Shown: piece by piece, positions 39,972-51,225 of the stretch
How the letters are laid out: each line of letters opens with the position of its first letter
Numbering within the stretch: the stretch's first letter is position 1
Assembly: GCA_009829735.1 (NCBI GenBank)
Contig: CM020619.1
Span: 18,977,816 to 19,041,815 of the forward strand
Direction of reading: 5' to 3'
Source of the DNA: Pyropia yezoensis
Taxonomy: Eukaryota; Rhodophyta; Bangiophyceae; Bangiales; Bangiaceae
DNA: 64,000 bases
Made by a program: the position numbers and the translations under genes
Notes under the pieces: generated by a model
What the model saw: the letters and a program-made list of their open reading frames with translations, nothing else
What the model was told of the DNA's origin: nothing
Databases searched by the model: none

Positions 39972-40757
39972 ACGGTTGTGGCGTGGTTTGCGGGTTGTGT
40001 ACATAGGGAGTGGGGACGTACAGGGGGGGGTGGTTGGGGGGGGGGGAGGGCTGAGAGGGTGGGCATGGGAGGTGGCCGCAGCAGAAGCGGGGGGGCGGGA
40101 CGCGTGGGACGGGAAAAGAAAGGCAAGGCCAACGCGGCGGTACGTTGCGTTTGGGTACCCTCCCTGCTGCGGTACTTGTGTGTGGGGTCTATCCTTTGTG
40201 CGGTGGGTAGAGACGAGGAGCGCCATGGAACGACGGGGGGGTCTACGGCGACCGCGGCGGGTCTGTGAGCGTGCGCGTCGGCGCCCGCCGGGTGCGCCCG
40301 GAGCGCGGGCCGCCACGTGGGGGCACCCCCTTTGTCCATGCCCCTGTTTGGAGGGGGGGAGGGGGAGGGGGGGGGCGCCGACTGGCGGCCTATGTACTGC
40401 ACTGCACATACACACTGCTACTGCCCGCTCGTGCTGCCTGCCTGCCGGTCGCCGTCCCAGCACGCGGCCAACCCGGTGGTAGTGCCAGGCTCCTGCACGC
40501 GGGGGCCGGCCGCCCCCACGCGCCCGCGCGCGGCGCCAGACGCAGAGCCTGCGGTGGGCAGGGGCAGAGCCCGCCGTCGGTTCCCCGCGGCGACGTTTTC
40601 TGTTTGTTCTTTTTTCGTTGCGCACTGTGCCAGTGGCCGTGACCTCCCCGCCCCCCGACCCCCGTCTGCCCCGCCCCGTCCGTCCCCCCCCCCCGCCCCC
40701 CCCCCCCCTTCTCCCTCCCTGTCACGCACTAACGGCGTGGCGCGCCCACTTCCGCGC
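39972..40757. other. Intergenic region between convergent genes
   Basis: G-rich then C-rich; should hold both 3' UTRs. No coding signal; C runs near 40680-40708. Confidence 0.5.
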
Positions 40758-43336
40758 TCACGTGCCTTTCCCTCTTGTTCCCGCCGCGGCGGCGGCCGCC
40801 CAGGCCGCCTCCTTGGCCGCCGCCGCCGCGGCGCTCCCCCCACACAGGCCCACAGCCTCGGCAAGGAGGTCCCGCGCCAGCCGCACGGCGTCCACCTCGA
40901 GCACCTGCTCCCGCAGGCACATGCGCATGTGGGGCACCCCCGACAGGGGCCCCTTGTTCATCCCCTGCAGCGCCTGCCGCCGGCCCGCCGGCAGCGCCGC
41001 GTTGGCCGCGTACCGCCCAAAGGTGGTCACCACCGCCGCCGCGGCGCGCGCGTGCGGCCCGCCGGGGGGGTTAAAGTGGGTGACGCACGCCGTGTGGGAG
41101 GCGCCGTCGGGCTTGGCGGCCACCTGCAGGATGACCACGCCGTACGGGTCGGCCTGGCGGGGGAAGATGTCGGCCTCGTAAAAGGCGGGCATCACCTCGG
41201 CAATTACCGCGCCGCGGCGGAGGAAGAGGGCGTTGGTCATCTCCGCGCCGTGGAGGGATACGACCACGTGCGACGACTGCATCGTCGCCACCTGCTCCGC
41301 GACGGGGAGGTCGACAAACTCCACGACGCGGGTGTGGACGGCCAGGGACTTGACGCCGGCCGGCAGGGCCGTCGTCGGCGCCGCCGCCACCAGCCGCCGC
41401 GCCACGTCGGCCGCGTTCTTAATGTGCCGCCGGTTAAAGGCGGCGCGGCCCTTGCCAATGGGCCGGTTGATGACCGTCACGTTGAGGGTGCAGCCGCCCG
41501 CCGGCGGCTGGGGCGGGAACTCCCGCGCCAGCCCGTTGAGCGAAAAGAGCACGTGCTCTCGGTGCGCCGCCGCGGCCACCCCGTCCGCGCCGCCCCCATA
41601 CTGCCGCCGCGGGACGGTGAGGGAGCGAAAGCAGGCGCCGCCCACCCCCCCCGGGAAAACGTCACCCACGTACAGGAGGGCGGGCCCGCCGACGGCGCCA
41701 CCGGCCGCCTTCTTCTTTGGCGGCAGCATCCCCAACACGGTCTTGACCCACCCCCCCGGCGCCTCCTCCCGCAGCCGGTCGTGCAGCAGCACCGCCGGCA
41801 CCAGGTGGTGCCCCGGTGGCGCCTTTTCATCACACGCCCCCTCCCCCACACACGACACCCGCAGGCGGGAGCGGTTGGTGGCCAGCAGCACGCCATACGC
41901 CTCAATGGCGGGCGCAAAGTCAGACCAAAAGTGGGGCATGTGGTACCGCGCGGCGGCGGCGCCGACCAGGTCCACGTCATAGTAGGGGAGGCCCGGCGGC
42001 GGCTCGGCCGCCGCCACCACCGTCCGCAGGGGGAGGGTGCACTCCATTTGGAGGGCGGAAAAGCCACTGCCCAGCCGGGGGGGCAGCGACAGCGTCCCGG
42101 CCGCGTCGAGGCACACGTTGGGCAGGCGACACGCGAGAGCGGGCGCCGAACCGTGGCCGCGGCGGTAGACGTGCGCCACCGGAAGGGGGGGGAGGCGCGT
42201 CGCGCCAGCCGCCAGCGGCCGCGGGCCCGCCGTGGCAGCCGTGTGCAGCAGCGACTGGATGCGGGCGCGGAGGGAGGAGGGGGGCGGCACGGCGGGCGCC
42301 GCTCCGGGGGGGGGGGGGGGGGGGGGCGCAGCTGCCGCTGCCGCCGCCGTGCCACCGTGTGTGTCGGTCGACTCGCCGGTAGAGGTGTCGGCGTCGGCGC
42401 CGGCGTCGGCGTCGACCTCTGTGTCAGCCTCCGTGTCCAGGGCGGGGTCGACGGCGTCTGCCCCCTCATGGGCGTGGTCCGCCGCGCCGCCCTCTGCCGA
42501 CGCGTCATCATCCACCTCGTCCTCTTTGCCGACCGTACGCGCCACCCCGGCCGCAGGCGGGGTCGCGTGGGGGGCAGGTGCGTCGCCGATGCTAGCCGCC
42601 GCCGGCGAAGAGCCGTCGCCACCAGCGCCGACCGACGCACCCCCCCCGCCCCCGTCGCCGCCGCCTCCATCGCTGCTGCCATGGACGCCAGCGGCCGCCC
42701 CCCCCGCGTCGGCGCCAGACCCGCCGGCCGCGCCGAGCGCCCCCGCCTCCCCGTGGAGCCCGTACCCGGCATCCCCCCGCCCCTGCCCCCGCCCCCGCGC
42801 GGCGCCAAGGCGCGCGTCCAGCTGGAAGCCGAGCGTCGCGAGTGCCCCCTCCCGCCACGCGGCGCCCGCGTCGGCAACGCTGCCCCCCCGCCCCGTGAGC
42901 CCTGGCCCGCGGGGGGCAGACAGCACCAGCGTGACCGCCACATTCACGAGCGCACACACGCTCACAACGGCGGCGAGCCAGCCCAGGCAGTGGCGGGTGT
43001 CGGCCTGCCACAAGCGGCCGCCGGCGGCGCCACCCGCCGCCTCCCCCCCGTCCTTGGCGTTGGCCGCGCCGCCGCCGCCACCGCCGCCGCCACCGCCGCC
43101 CCCAGCACCCCCTCTGCCACGGGACGACGGCAGGAGCGGCGGCTTGGCCTCTTTGCGGTAGGTGCCGGCGTAGAGAGGCGGCCGCGTGGCAATGGCGGTG
43201 CGGCCAGTCCCGCCACCGGCAGCGGCCCTTAATGGCGGGGGGGCGCCGCCGCCCACCCGCCTGTACCGGCGTCGTGAGGCGGGCGCGTCAGTGGGGGGGG
43301 GGGGGGGCCCACGTGGGAGAGGAGGGAGCGCAGCAT
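40758..43336 (-). CDS. GT61-family glycosyltransferase (DUF563 type), type II membrane
   Basis: Golgi-type glycosyltransferase. Members of family GT61 add xylose, arabinose or GlcNAc to glycans or cell-wall polymers; the donor here cannot be told. The hallmark is SSHVVVSLHGAEMTNALFLR followed by GAVIAEVMP. A membrane anchor, GWLAAVVSVCALVNVAVTLVL, precedes a long acidic/Gly/Ala stem and the catalytic domain. That domain includes YYDVDLVGAAAARYHMPHFWSD, VVEFVDLPVAEQV and several NxS/T sites. Within the anchor-bearing frame no ATG occurs upstream for hundreds of codons. The best ATG (43336, MLRSLLSHVG) is in another frame and reaches this one only if the 15-G run at 43293-43307 differs by one base. 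The start is therefore tentative; the family is secure. Confidence 0.88.
43293..43307. repeat. 15-G homopolymer at a frame switch
   Basis: Between the likely ATG and the membrane anchor of the GT61 gene; a one-base length change would join the two frames. Confidence 0.8.
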
Positions 43337-44195
43337 CACGATGGGCCGCGCGCGGGCTTGCGCGGGGGGGGGGGGGAAGCGCGGGTACGGAGGGGGGGGA
43401 AGGAGGGAAAGGGAGGGCAAAACGGGCACCCAGAAGGGAGAAAAGGGGGACGCGGGGAGGAAGAGAGAGAGACGAAAAAAAAGGTGAGGGGGGGTAGGGC
43501 AAAGGAGCGATAGGAGGGAGCAAAAGAAGAGGGGTGCTACAGCAGAGCAGCCAAGAGGAAAAGCCGCGGCGGCGGCGGTGGCAACAACGCAACTGGGAAC
43601 CCGGCGTTGGGGGCAACGGGGGTTGAGCACAGGCGACGCCCACCGCGTCCCGGCAGTGCGCCGCCCACAGGGGCAGAGACCCCCGGCACTGAGCGCGCCC
43701 GCGCGGCGATGATGGCAGTGGGACGGCTACAAGGCGGCGGCGGCGGCGGCGGTGGCCAGCACGCCGACGCGTCGCGGAGAGGGGCGGACCCACCCCCCCC
43801 CCCCCCCCCCCTCCCGACCGACCGGCACGAGCCACCACCGCCGTGTGACGGCCGCCGCACGCGCACCCGGCTGGGCGGGGGGGCGGGTTTGCGGGCTCCC
43901 GTGGAGGGGGGGGCGATGGGCGGGCGGGGGAGGAGGGCGGGGGGAGTCAGGGCGGGTAGGGCAGCCACACCAGGGGTGGCACGGCGCCTTGGGACGGCGG
44001 CCGTCCCCACCCCGCCACCCACACCTCTCCACCCAGAGGGGCGAGTGGACGGGCGGGCCCGCCGTGCAGGCCCTCCCGCGGGGCCTCGGCAGGCGGGCAC
44101 GCGGCAGTGGCGGGAGGCTGCCGCCCCCCGCCCACCCCCCCCCCCCCCCCCCCCCCGCGCGCGCTCCCCCGCCCGTGGGAGGGAGCAGCGTCAGA

Positions 44196-44233
<38 letters not shown>

Positions 44234-44244
44234 GCGGCGGCGGG
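44196..44244. repeat. (GGC)n repeat
   Basis: GGC triplets interrupted by one AGC. Confidence 0.9.
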
Positions 44245-45464
44245 TGGCAGCGACGGCAGCGGCGGCGGCGGTCCCTGGCGCGACGACGGCAGCGGCAGCC
44301 GCAACAGCAACGGCAGCGGCAGCGGCAGCGGCAGCGACCGTGTGGTGGGGTGGGGGGTGGGGTGGGGTGGTGGCGGCCACCCGCGGCAAGCGCCCACACG
44401 GTCGCAGCACACGGCACCGCGGGCGGGGCACCCACCCAGCCCGCCCGCCAGTGGGGGGACGCACAGCTGCCGCCCCACCCCCCCCCCCCCCCTCCCCCCC
44501 CCCCCCACTTCCCCCCCTCTCCCCCCCCATGGGCAGCGGCGGCGACAGCGGGGGCGTCGTCCAGTGTCGGCTCCCCAGGCCGGCTGCGGGCAAGGCGGGG
44601 TGGCGATGCGCGCCCGGGGGATAGGGGCCGGCGCAAGGGGGGAGGGCGGGAGGGGGAGGGCGCGGGCGGGGGGGGGGGGGGGGGGGGGGGGGGGAGGAAC
44701 GGGAAGGGCGGCTCCCGGCTACCGCCGCCACTGCCGCGGGGGGGGGGGAGCGTGTTGCCAAGGCGGCCGGCGTGACGCGACGGAGGCCGCCCGCTAGGTA
44801 CCCGTGGTGGGGGGGGGGGGGCCGGCCGGCCGGCGGCCCGCGACGGCCGGTTGCCGCCGCCTTGCATCTGGGCAGTGGGGGGAGGAGGGGGGCGGCCGGC
44901 GTGCTGTCGGTCTTGCCGACGGCGGCAGACCCACCGGCGCGGCGCGGGGCGGCACGCGGGCGCATGCCCATAGCTGCGGGGGCGCCAAAGGCACGGGTAG
45001 AGGTTCCATCCCTAGCCGCGGCGGGGGGGGGGGGGAGGGGGGACGGGTGGGGGGTGGGGATGAGAGAGGGGTAGTGGGGAGGGCGGTCTGGGGAGAGAGG
45101 GGGGGGGGGGGGGAGGGGGTGGGGGGGGGTAGGGGACGGAAGGGGACGAGTGGGAAACCGGTGCGGGGAGGTGGGCAGGGTGGGGAGGCTGGGGTGGGGG
45201 GGGATGCCGTAGGGTATCTAGGGTGGCTGCGGGATGGGCCGTCGGAGGGGTGGTGGGAGGGGGGCGAGCGGCGGTGCCGGGGGGGAGGGGGGGGTGGGGG
45301 GGGGGGGGGCCGTCTCCCCTTGCTAGAAAGTCGTGTCTGTCCTGCCGAGGATGGGGTGTCTGCGGGGGGCGCGGTCAAATCATTTGGCCGCCGCCCCCGA
45401 CCGCCGGCCGAGGCGGACGGGCGTCCCGGCCACCCGCGCCGTCGGAGGGACGGGCAGCCTGCGC

Positions 45465-45465
45465 A

Positions 45466-45508
<43 letters not shown>
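45465..45508. repeat. (GGC)n repeat
   Basis: About 14 uninterrupted triplets. Confidence 0.92.
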
Positions 45509-45509
<1 letters not shown>

Positions 45510-45587
45510 ACTGCCGTCGGCGGGCGGCACAGGGGGGGGGGGGAGGTGGTGGGGGACGACCCCAGGGGGAAAGGCCTGGTCGGTCCG

Positions 45588-45629
45588 CCGCCCGCCCGCC
45601 CGCCCGCCCGCCCGCCCGCCCGCCCGCCC
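45588..45629. repeat. (CCGC)n tetranucleotide repeat
   Basis: About 10 units; complement of the 37773 repeat. Confidence 0.92.
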
Positions 45630-46479
45630 ACCTGCCCGACGGCAGACGCCCCTGGTGGGGGTACGGCGGCTGTGGCTGGGGGGGCGCACCGCGGCGGCCG
45701 GCGGTGGCGGTGGCGGTAGCGGTGGCGGTGGTGGTTGCAGTGGCGGTGGCGGTTGCAGTGGGGGTGGCGGCTTGCGGGGGGCGGCGTGGGCGGGGAGTGG
45801 CGGGTGGCGCGGGGAGCGGGGGGTGGGTGTGCCTTGCCGACCGCAGCGGCGGCGGCGGCGGGCGGTGGACGTCCACCCTAGGACCGGGGTAGGAGCGGCT
45901 GAGACCGTCTCATTGTCTGCCATCCTACTCGCCCCTGCCGCCTCTGGTCCTGTCCATCCCCTTTTTTTTTGCTTTTGTTTGTTTTCCGTTGCCTTGCCGG
46001 CTGCCGTGGGCACACCACAGTGTGGCGGCGGCGGCGGCGGTGGTGGCGGCGGTGGTGGCGGCGGTGGCGGCAGCTGCAGCCGTGACGACGGTGGTGCGCC
46101 CATTCCGGGGGGGGGGGCAGGGGCGGGCGGGCAAGGTGCACGGCCACGGGGTTGTGCAGCACCCCACTGTCTTGATTGCCACCCCGCCCCCCTCCGCATC
46201 CACACCCCGTTGGTCCCCTCCCCATGCGGAGATGAGGTCAAGGCGGGGGGGGTGCGCCAGTGGAAGAGACCCTGTGGGCCCCTCGCCCGCAACCCACCCT
46301 GCGCCCCCGGGGGGGGCGCCACCTCCCCACCGTCGCGGTACTGTAGGAAGAGGGGGGCAACAAAGAGCAAGGCCAAGGCACCAAGCAGACGGAAAGAAGA
46401 AGAAAAAGCATAAAAGCAGGACTTGAGCAAAGAAAGGACGAGGGCGCCGCGGCTCTCGCGCCCCCTCCCCCCCCTCCCC

Positions 46480-48141
46480 CCCCCTCCACCAGGTGGAGTC
46501 CACAAGCCCGAGTGGCTCCCCACGTACCCCCAAGCGCGCCCGTCGGCGCACGGGGCGGCGGTCACCTGCCCCCCCCCCCCCCGGGATCCACTCGGTCCAC
46601 AGCCGCGGCACCACCGCGCAGGTGGCGGTGGTGACCGACAGGATGGCCAGCGGCACCAGCCGCGCCGCCACCCCCGTCTGCGGGGTGCACGTGTCGCACG
46701 CAAGGACGCCGGCGGCGCAGCAGCCACACACCCACCGCGGCTGGCACGCCCGGCGGGTGCACACGGCCGTGGCGGCGGGGGTGGCGGTGGGGGTCGCCCC
46801 CGCCGGCGCCGCGTCGACGCACGACAGCGCCGCGGGGGGGGCCTGGAGCACGCAGGAGCACGCGTCGGGGCGGGCAAAGCAGGACGTGACGGGGAGGGGG
46901 GGGGTGGCCGTTGCCGACGGCATTGCGCTTGGCGACGCCGTCGGGGAGGGGGTGGAAGAAGCGGCGGGCGTCGCCGTCGGGGACGACAAGGCCGTTGGCG
47001 ACGGCGACGGCGTGGCCGCCGCGTACAGCCGCACCCACCCGGCGGCGTCGCCAACGGCGAGGCGGTCGGGCGTCCACGCAAAGTGGGTGGCCCACGCCCC
47101 CCCCCCCCCCCCCCGCCCCACAGGCGGCAGCCACACGACACGCCATACACCCCCCACCCGCCGTCGGCGTCCTCGGCGGCCACCACCGCGGCGCCGTCGG
47201 GGGACCAGGCGAGCGTCTCGGCGGCGCCCCGCCAGGCGGCCGCCGCCGTTACCCGCGGCGTGCCGCCGCCGTCGGTGAGGGGGATGGTCGCCGCCGGGCT
47301 GCCGCCCACCGCCGCCGTCGCCGCCACGTCGTACAGCAGCACGGTCCGGACGGCCGTGTCGGCGGTCGTGCCCGGCAGCTGGGTCAGGACCGCCACCGTC
47401 GCGCCGCCGGCGGCGGGGGACCAGGCGGGCTCGCCCAGGTGGGGGTCCGCCACGCCCGCCTCTGACGGCGGCTCATTCACCGCCGCGTAGAGGGTCACAA
47501 AGCGGCCGCCGGCGGTGGCGTCGGTGCCCGCCAGCAGCACCACCGACCCGTCCCCCGGCCGCGGCGACGCAGACGTAATGGACCTGCCCGCGGCGGCCAA
47601 GGACACTGGCGGCCACGCGAGCGTCACCCCCGCGGCCACCCCCGACGCGGTCTGCGCGCCCCCCCCCGGGGTGGTGGCGGCAAAGTAGTAGGCCGGCGGG
47701 GAGGCGGCGGCTTCATAGCCACCGACGAGCGCAGGCCACGCGCCGTCTGGGCCTGGGGGGGCGGGCGTGCCACACGCCACCGGCGGGTCCCCCGCGTCCA
47801 CGTTCACCACGTTGAGGGGTGGGGCCACGCCGCCGCCCAGCGCCGCCACCGTCACCGTCTGGTCCACGTCAAGGACGAGGTACACCCCCACCTCGGGCAG
47901 GGCCAACGCGCCCACCGCGGCGCAGCCGGGGGTGCCCCGCGACACGACCGACACCGCGCCGGTGGCGGCACCCAGCACCTCCCACACCTCCCCGCCGGCG
48001 GTCGCCACCACCGCCGTCCCGGAAGTGTGGAGGCTCGACACGGCCTGTGCGGGCGCCGCCGTGTTGGCCTGCAGCGCCACTGCGGCGGTGGCCACGAGCG
48101 TCACGCCACCGCCATCCGCCTGGCGCGCCACGCCACCGCTG

Positions 48142-48178
<37 letters not shown>

Positions 48179-48599
48179 TCCACCGCGTGCCGCCCGTGAT
48201 GCTGCTACCAAGGACGGTGTGGGAGGGCGCGGCGGCTGCCGTGGCCAGCGAGGCGCTCCCACGCCACAGCTGCCAGACGCCCGCCGCGCCGACACATGCG
48301 GCGGCCGCCGCCAGCCCCGCCACGCGACGCCTGCGCCGGGGTATGTACCCACGGCCGCCGCCTCGCCGCGTCGCCGCTGCCGCCGCTGCCGCTGCCGTCA
48401 CCGCCGTCCCCGCAGTCGCAGACGCGACCGCTGCCGCTGCCGCCGTTGCGCTCGTCGTCGCCGCCGCCGACGTCGTCGTCGTCGCCGCCGCCGCCACAGC
48501 CCCCACCAGGGGCACTGGCGGCGCCGCGCCGCCGCCGACGCGGCGCACCTTGGCGTGCGCCTCCCCGCCCTCGTCGCGTGGCCACCGCCCCCACGTCAT
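46480..48599 (-). CDS. Membrane-anchored beta-propeller-like protein, frame broken at G runs
   Basis: ATG at 48599 (MTWGRWPRDEGGEAH). An Ala/Thr-rich cytosolic part and a basic stretch (RRRRRVAGL) lead into a transmembrane segment AGLAAAAACVGAAGVWQL. A long extracellular or lumenal domain rich in beta-type repeats follows, including a TolB/WD-like blade ETLAWSPDGAAVVAAEDADG and, after the break, ATHFAWTPDRLAVGDAAGWV. A PSPSPT linker and a Cys-rich part (VCTRRACQPRWVCGCCAAG) come next. The frame changes at an 18-C run (plus 47097-47114) and back at a 14-C run (46569-46582), ending around GYVGSHSGLWTPPG. Coding signal is continuous across both, so I read one gene; its 3' end is unresolved. Function unknown. 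Confidence 0.55.
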
Positions 48600-49880
48600 G
48601 ACGGGCGCCCGTGCTCCATGCTGGCTGGGAAGGGGGTCGGCCGGGGGGGGCGCGCAGCGGTGGGCAGGCCCGCGCCTGGCACGAGCGCTCCGCCCGCCAC
48701 TGCCCCCCCCACCCCGCCCCGCTGGGGCCCCTCGCGGACTACCACTGGCACCGGGAGTTCGGCGGCGGCGGCGGCGGCGACCGCCAGCGCCACCCCCGCC
48801 GCCGCCGCGCCGTGGGCGTACAGCGGGAGCGGCTCCTCCGCCCCTTCCCGCCCCCTCCAGACACGAACAAAACGGGCAGCACGTGCCGCACCAGCACTGA
48901 CAATCCGCGTCGACCCCCCGCCGCCGGCAGGGGGGAGGGGAGGGAGGTTGAAGGTTGTCGTCGGCCAAAGCAGCGTCGACCGACCGACCTGCGCCACCGC
49001 AAGGCCGCCCACCCAGTAGGTGCAGTGGGGGCGTCGCAACGGGCCGTTGGGGGGCCCCCGGGGGCGGGGGGGCGGGGGGGGGGGGCGCGGCTGTACGAGC
49101 GTTATGCTGACGATGTCCCGTGTCGCCAATGTGTGCGCGCGGCCAAGGCGCTCGCACGCCCGTGCAGTGAAGCGGATTGCCGGGACCTTGTGTCGCGAAG
49201 AAGCGTCGCCATTCCCGCTGACAACACAAATTGTGTATAATACAATTTCTCAGCATTTATCTTCATAGGTCAGGATAATTAATATCCACAATATGCATGT
49301 CATGCCATACCCATGAATTATTGAAAGAACCCAAACGACACGACGGAGGCGTCTGACTGACGTCTGCCCAAACCCTCCCGCCTAGCCCAGACCCACCCCG
49401 CCTTCCCATCCTCCCGCCCACCGCCGCGCCCACCTCTCCGCGTGGTGACCGTTGACGACCTGGGGGGGGGAAAGGGGGGTGAGGACAATGGGCGGCCGTT
49501 TCGAGTATACTATTGGCAGGTGTCGGGTTGGTGGCGGCGGCATGGACGGTGCTTGCGCGGTGTCGCGCTGGTGGCGGCGGCTCGGACAATAACGGCGCCG
49601 ATAGCGAGGCGGCGGCCGCTGGCGGGGCTCTGAGAGCTGGGGAAGTGACGGGGGAGTACTCCATGCCGCCCATCTGCGGCCCTCACCCCTCTTTCTTTGA
49701 GGAGAGGCAGGGGGGCCGGGAAATGGGGACGTGGACGGCTGCTTTGGTGGTAGTATCCAAGTGAAGGACCCGGCGAGAGCCCGGAACTGCTCTTCAACTA
49801 CATGTCCCAAGCAGGGCTCCCGCTGCCACTCCTCTCTCAGTAAAGCCGGTTGGTCCGCCCTTCCTGCCCGGCGGCCAGCG
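48600..49880. other. Intergenic interval
   Basis: GC-rich upstream of the propeller gene, with an AT-rich island at 49220-49330. No supportable gene. Confidence 0.5.
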
Positions 49881-50147
49881 TCAAGCCCCCTCCTCTGCGG
49901 CCCAGTCTGTGCAGTCGCCCTCTGCCAGCAGTTTGGCGACCAGAGTTACGTTGCGTGGCGCAGTGACCACTGGCAGAACCCGGTCCGACCGGGTGCACCC
50001 CGCCGGGGAGCACACTTCGACCAGGTACTGGGTGCGGCGTTTACACCCGTGCCGCCCACACTTCGACGTGCTGTCGCACTTAGCAGCGGGGAGGAAGAGG
50101 CTCGAACGGGTCTCCCCCTCCAGGCGGGACGGGTCTTCTTGGAAGGG

Positions 50148-50209
50148 GGTGGCAAAGGTGGACGCCAGGTACCACTGGCCAGTGGTACCTGGCGTCCACC
50201 TTTGCCACC
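50148..50209. repeat. Perfect 62-bp palindrome
   Basis: Two 31-base arms with no spacer, mirrored about 50178/50179, no mismatch. The right arm fits the downstream coding frame of the disrupted gene; the left arm looks like an inverted copy inserted next to it. Confidence 0.95.
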
Positions 50210-51037
50210 ATCGTACGTGAGAGAGGACGGCTCCAGCGCCCCGTCAGCGCCGCGGCTCACCGCGCCGTCTGGGGGGTTGAACGCGCGCACGGTCACGGTC
50301 ACGGGCTCCCCCCACCGCGTGCGGGGGTAGTTGGTGGCTACAATGACGAGGAGGGCAGCCTCCTGCTGCATCACGAGCGGCGCTGAGGGCGACACGGTGA
50401 GGCGGGTGGCGGGGTTCCTGCCCGTCGGGGTGTGTGGCCCGCCCTCAGGGCACTCTGTTCGTGAGTACTCGACGTACACCGTCGCGTTGTGGTCTGCAAG
50501 GGTGACCTCCCCAGCCAGCTGCTCAACGAGGGCCACGGTGGAGTTGGTCACGGGCCGCCCCCGGAGGATAGTGCCGTCGGCCCGCTACGCGATGGCTACC
50601 AACCGCAACACATGCGGCTGCCCCTCTGTCGGGTGGGGGTTTGGCCCCTCCTGCAAGGCCGTCACGTTGACCCGCAGCCGCAGGCGGGAGCCGGGGGCCA
50701 CTGCCAGGGTGGGGGGCAGGAAGGGGGCCGACCGCCCCACGACCGGCAGCGCCAGTGCACGCGTCAGCCGCCACGGGGTGTTGACACACACTGGCGAGGG
50801 GGGTGGCGCGCCGCCCCCCGCCGACGCTGGGCGAGAGCACAGGTCTGCCCACAGTGCCTCGGGGATGCACGTCCGGTTGGGGCGCAAGTAGAAGGTGCCG
50901 TCGATGGCCTCGATGCGCTGGGTTGCGTTTACGTACCCCTGCAGCACCCGCTGTGGCGTCGCCGACCGGTTGGCGGCGGGGGCGGTGAAGAAGCAGAGCC
51001 GCCAGCGGCGGTCGGCGGCGTCACAGGCGGCGACGTA

Positions 51038-51064
51038 CAGTCGGTACCCAATTTTATCCGTACG
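51038..51064 (+). repeat. Tc1 left terminal inverted repeat
   Basis: CAGTCGGTACCCAATTTTAT then CCGTACG; one A/G difference from the right repeat. Confidence 0.95.
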
Positions 51065-51171
51065 CTTCTGAGAGAATTTTGAGATGCCAGATCCGGCGTG
51101 AAGATGAGTCATCTGGGGCGAGATCGCCGCATTCCGCGCGTGACCGCGCCCAAGTGCTACGGCACGGCTCA

Positions 51172-51178
51172 TATAAAA
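51172..51178 (+). promoter_or_regulatory. TATA box of the Tc1 transposase
   Basis: TATAAAA 48 bases before the ATG. Confidence 0.65.
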
Positions 51179-51225
51179 CAGCCCATAGATCAGCGCCCAG
51201 GACCACACCGAGGCAGGCAGGCGCC

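Larger units (their letters stand above)
43337..46479. other. Extreme GC low-complexity interval
   Basis: Homopolymers of G or C up to about 28 bases (near 44667), and many runs over 10. Open frames of up to 300 codons on both strands consist of Pro/Arg/Gly/Ala only. I support no gene here. A hydrophobic stretch in the minus frame near 46350-46410 may belong to the end of the propeller gene. Confidence 0.55.

Noticed and set aside
43607-45892. Plus and minus frames of 290-410 codons
   Set aside because: Gly/Arg/Pro/Ala strings created by homopolymers and GGC repeats.
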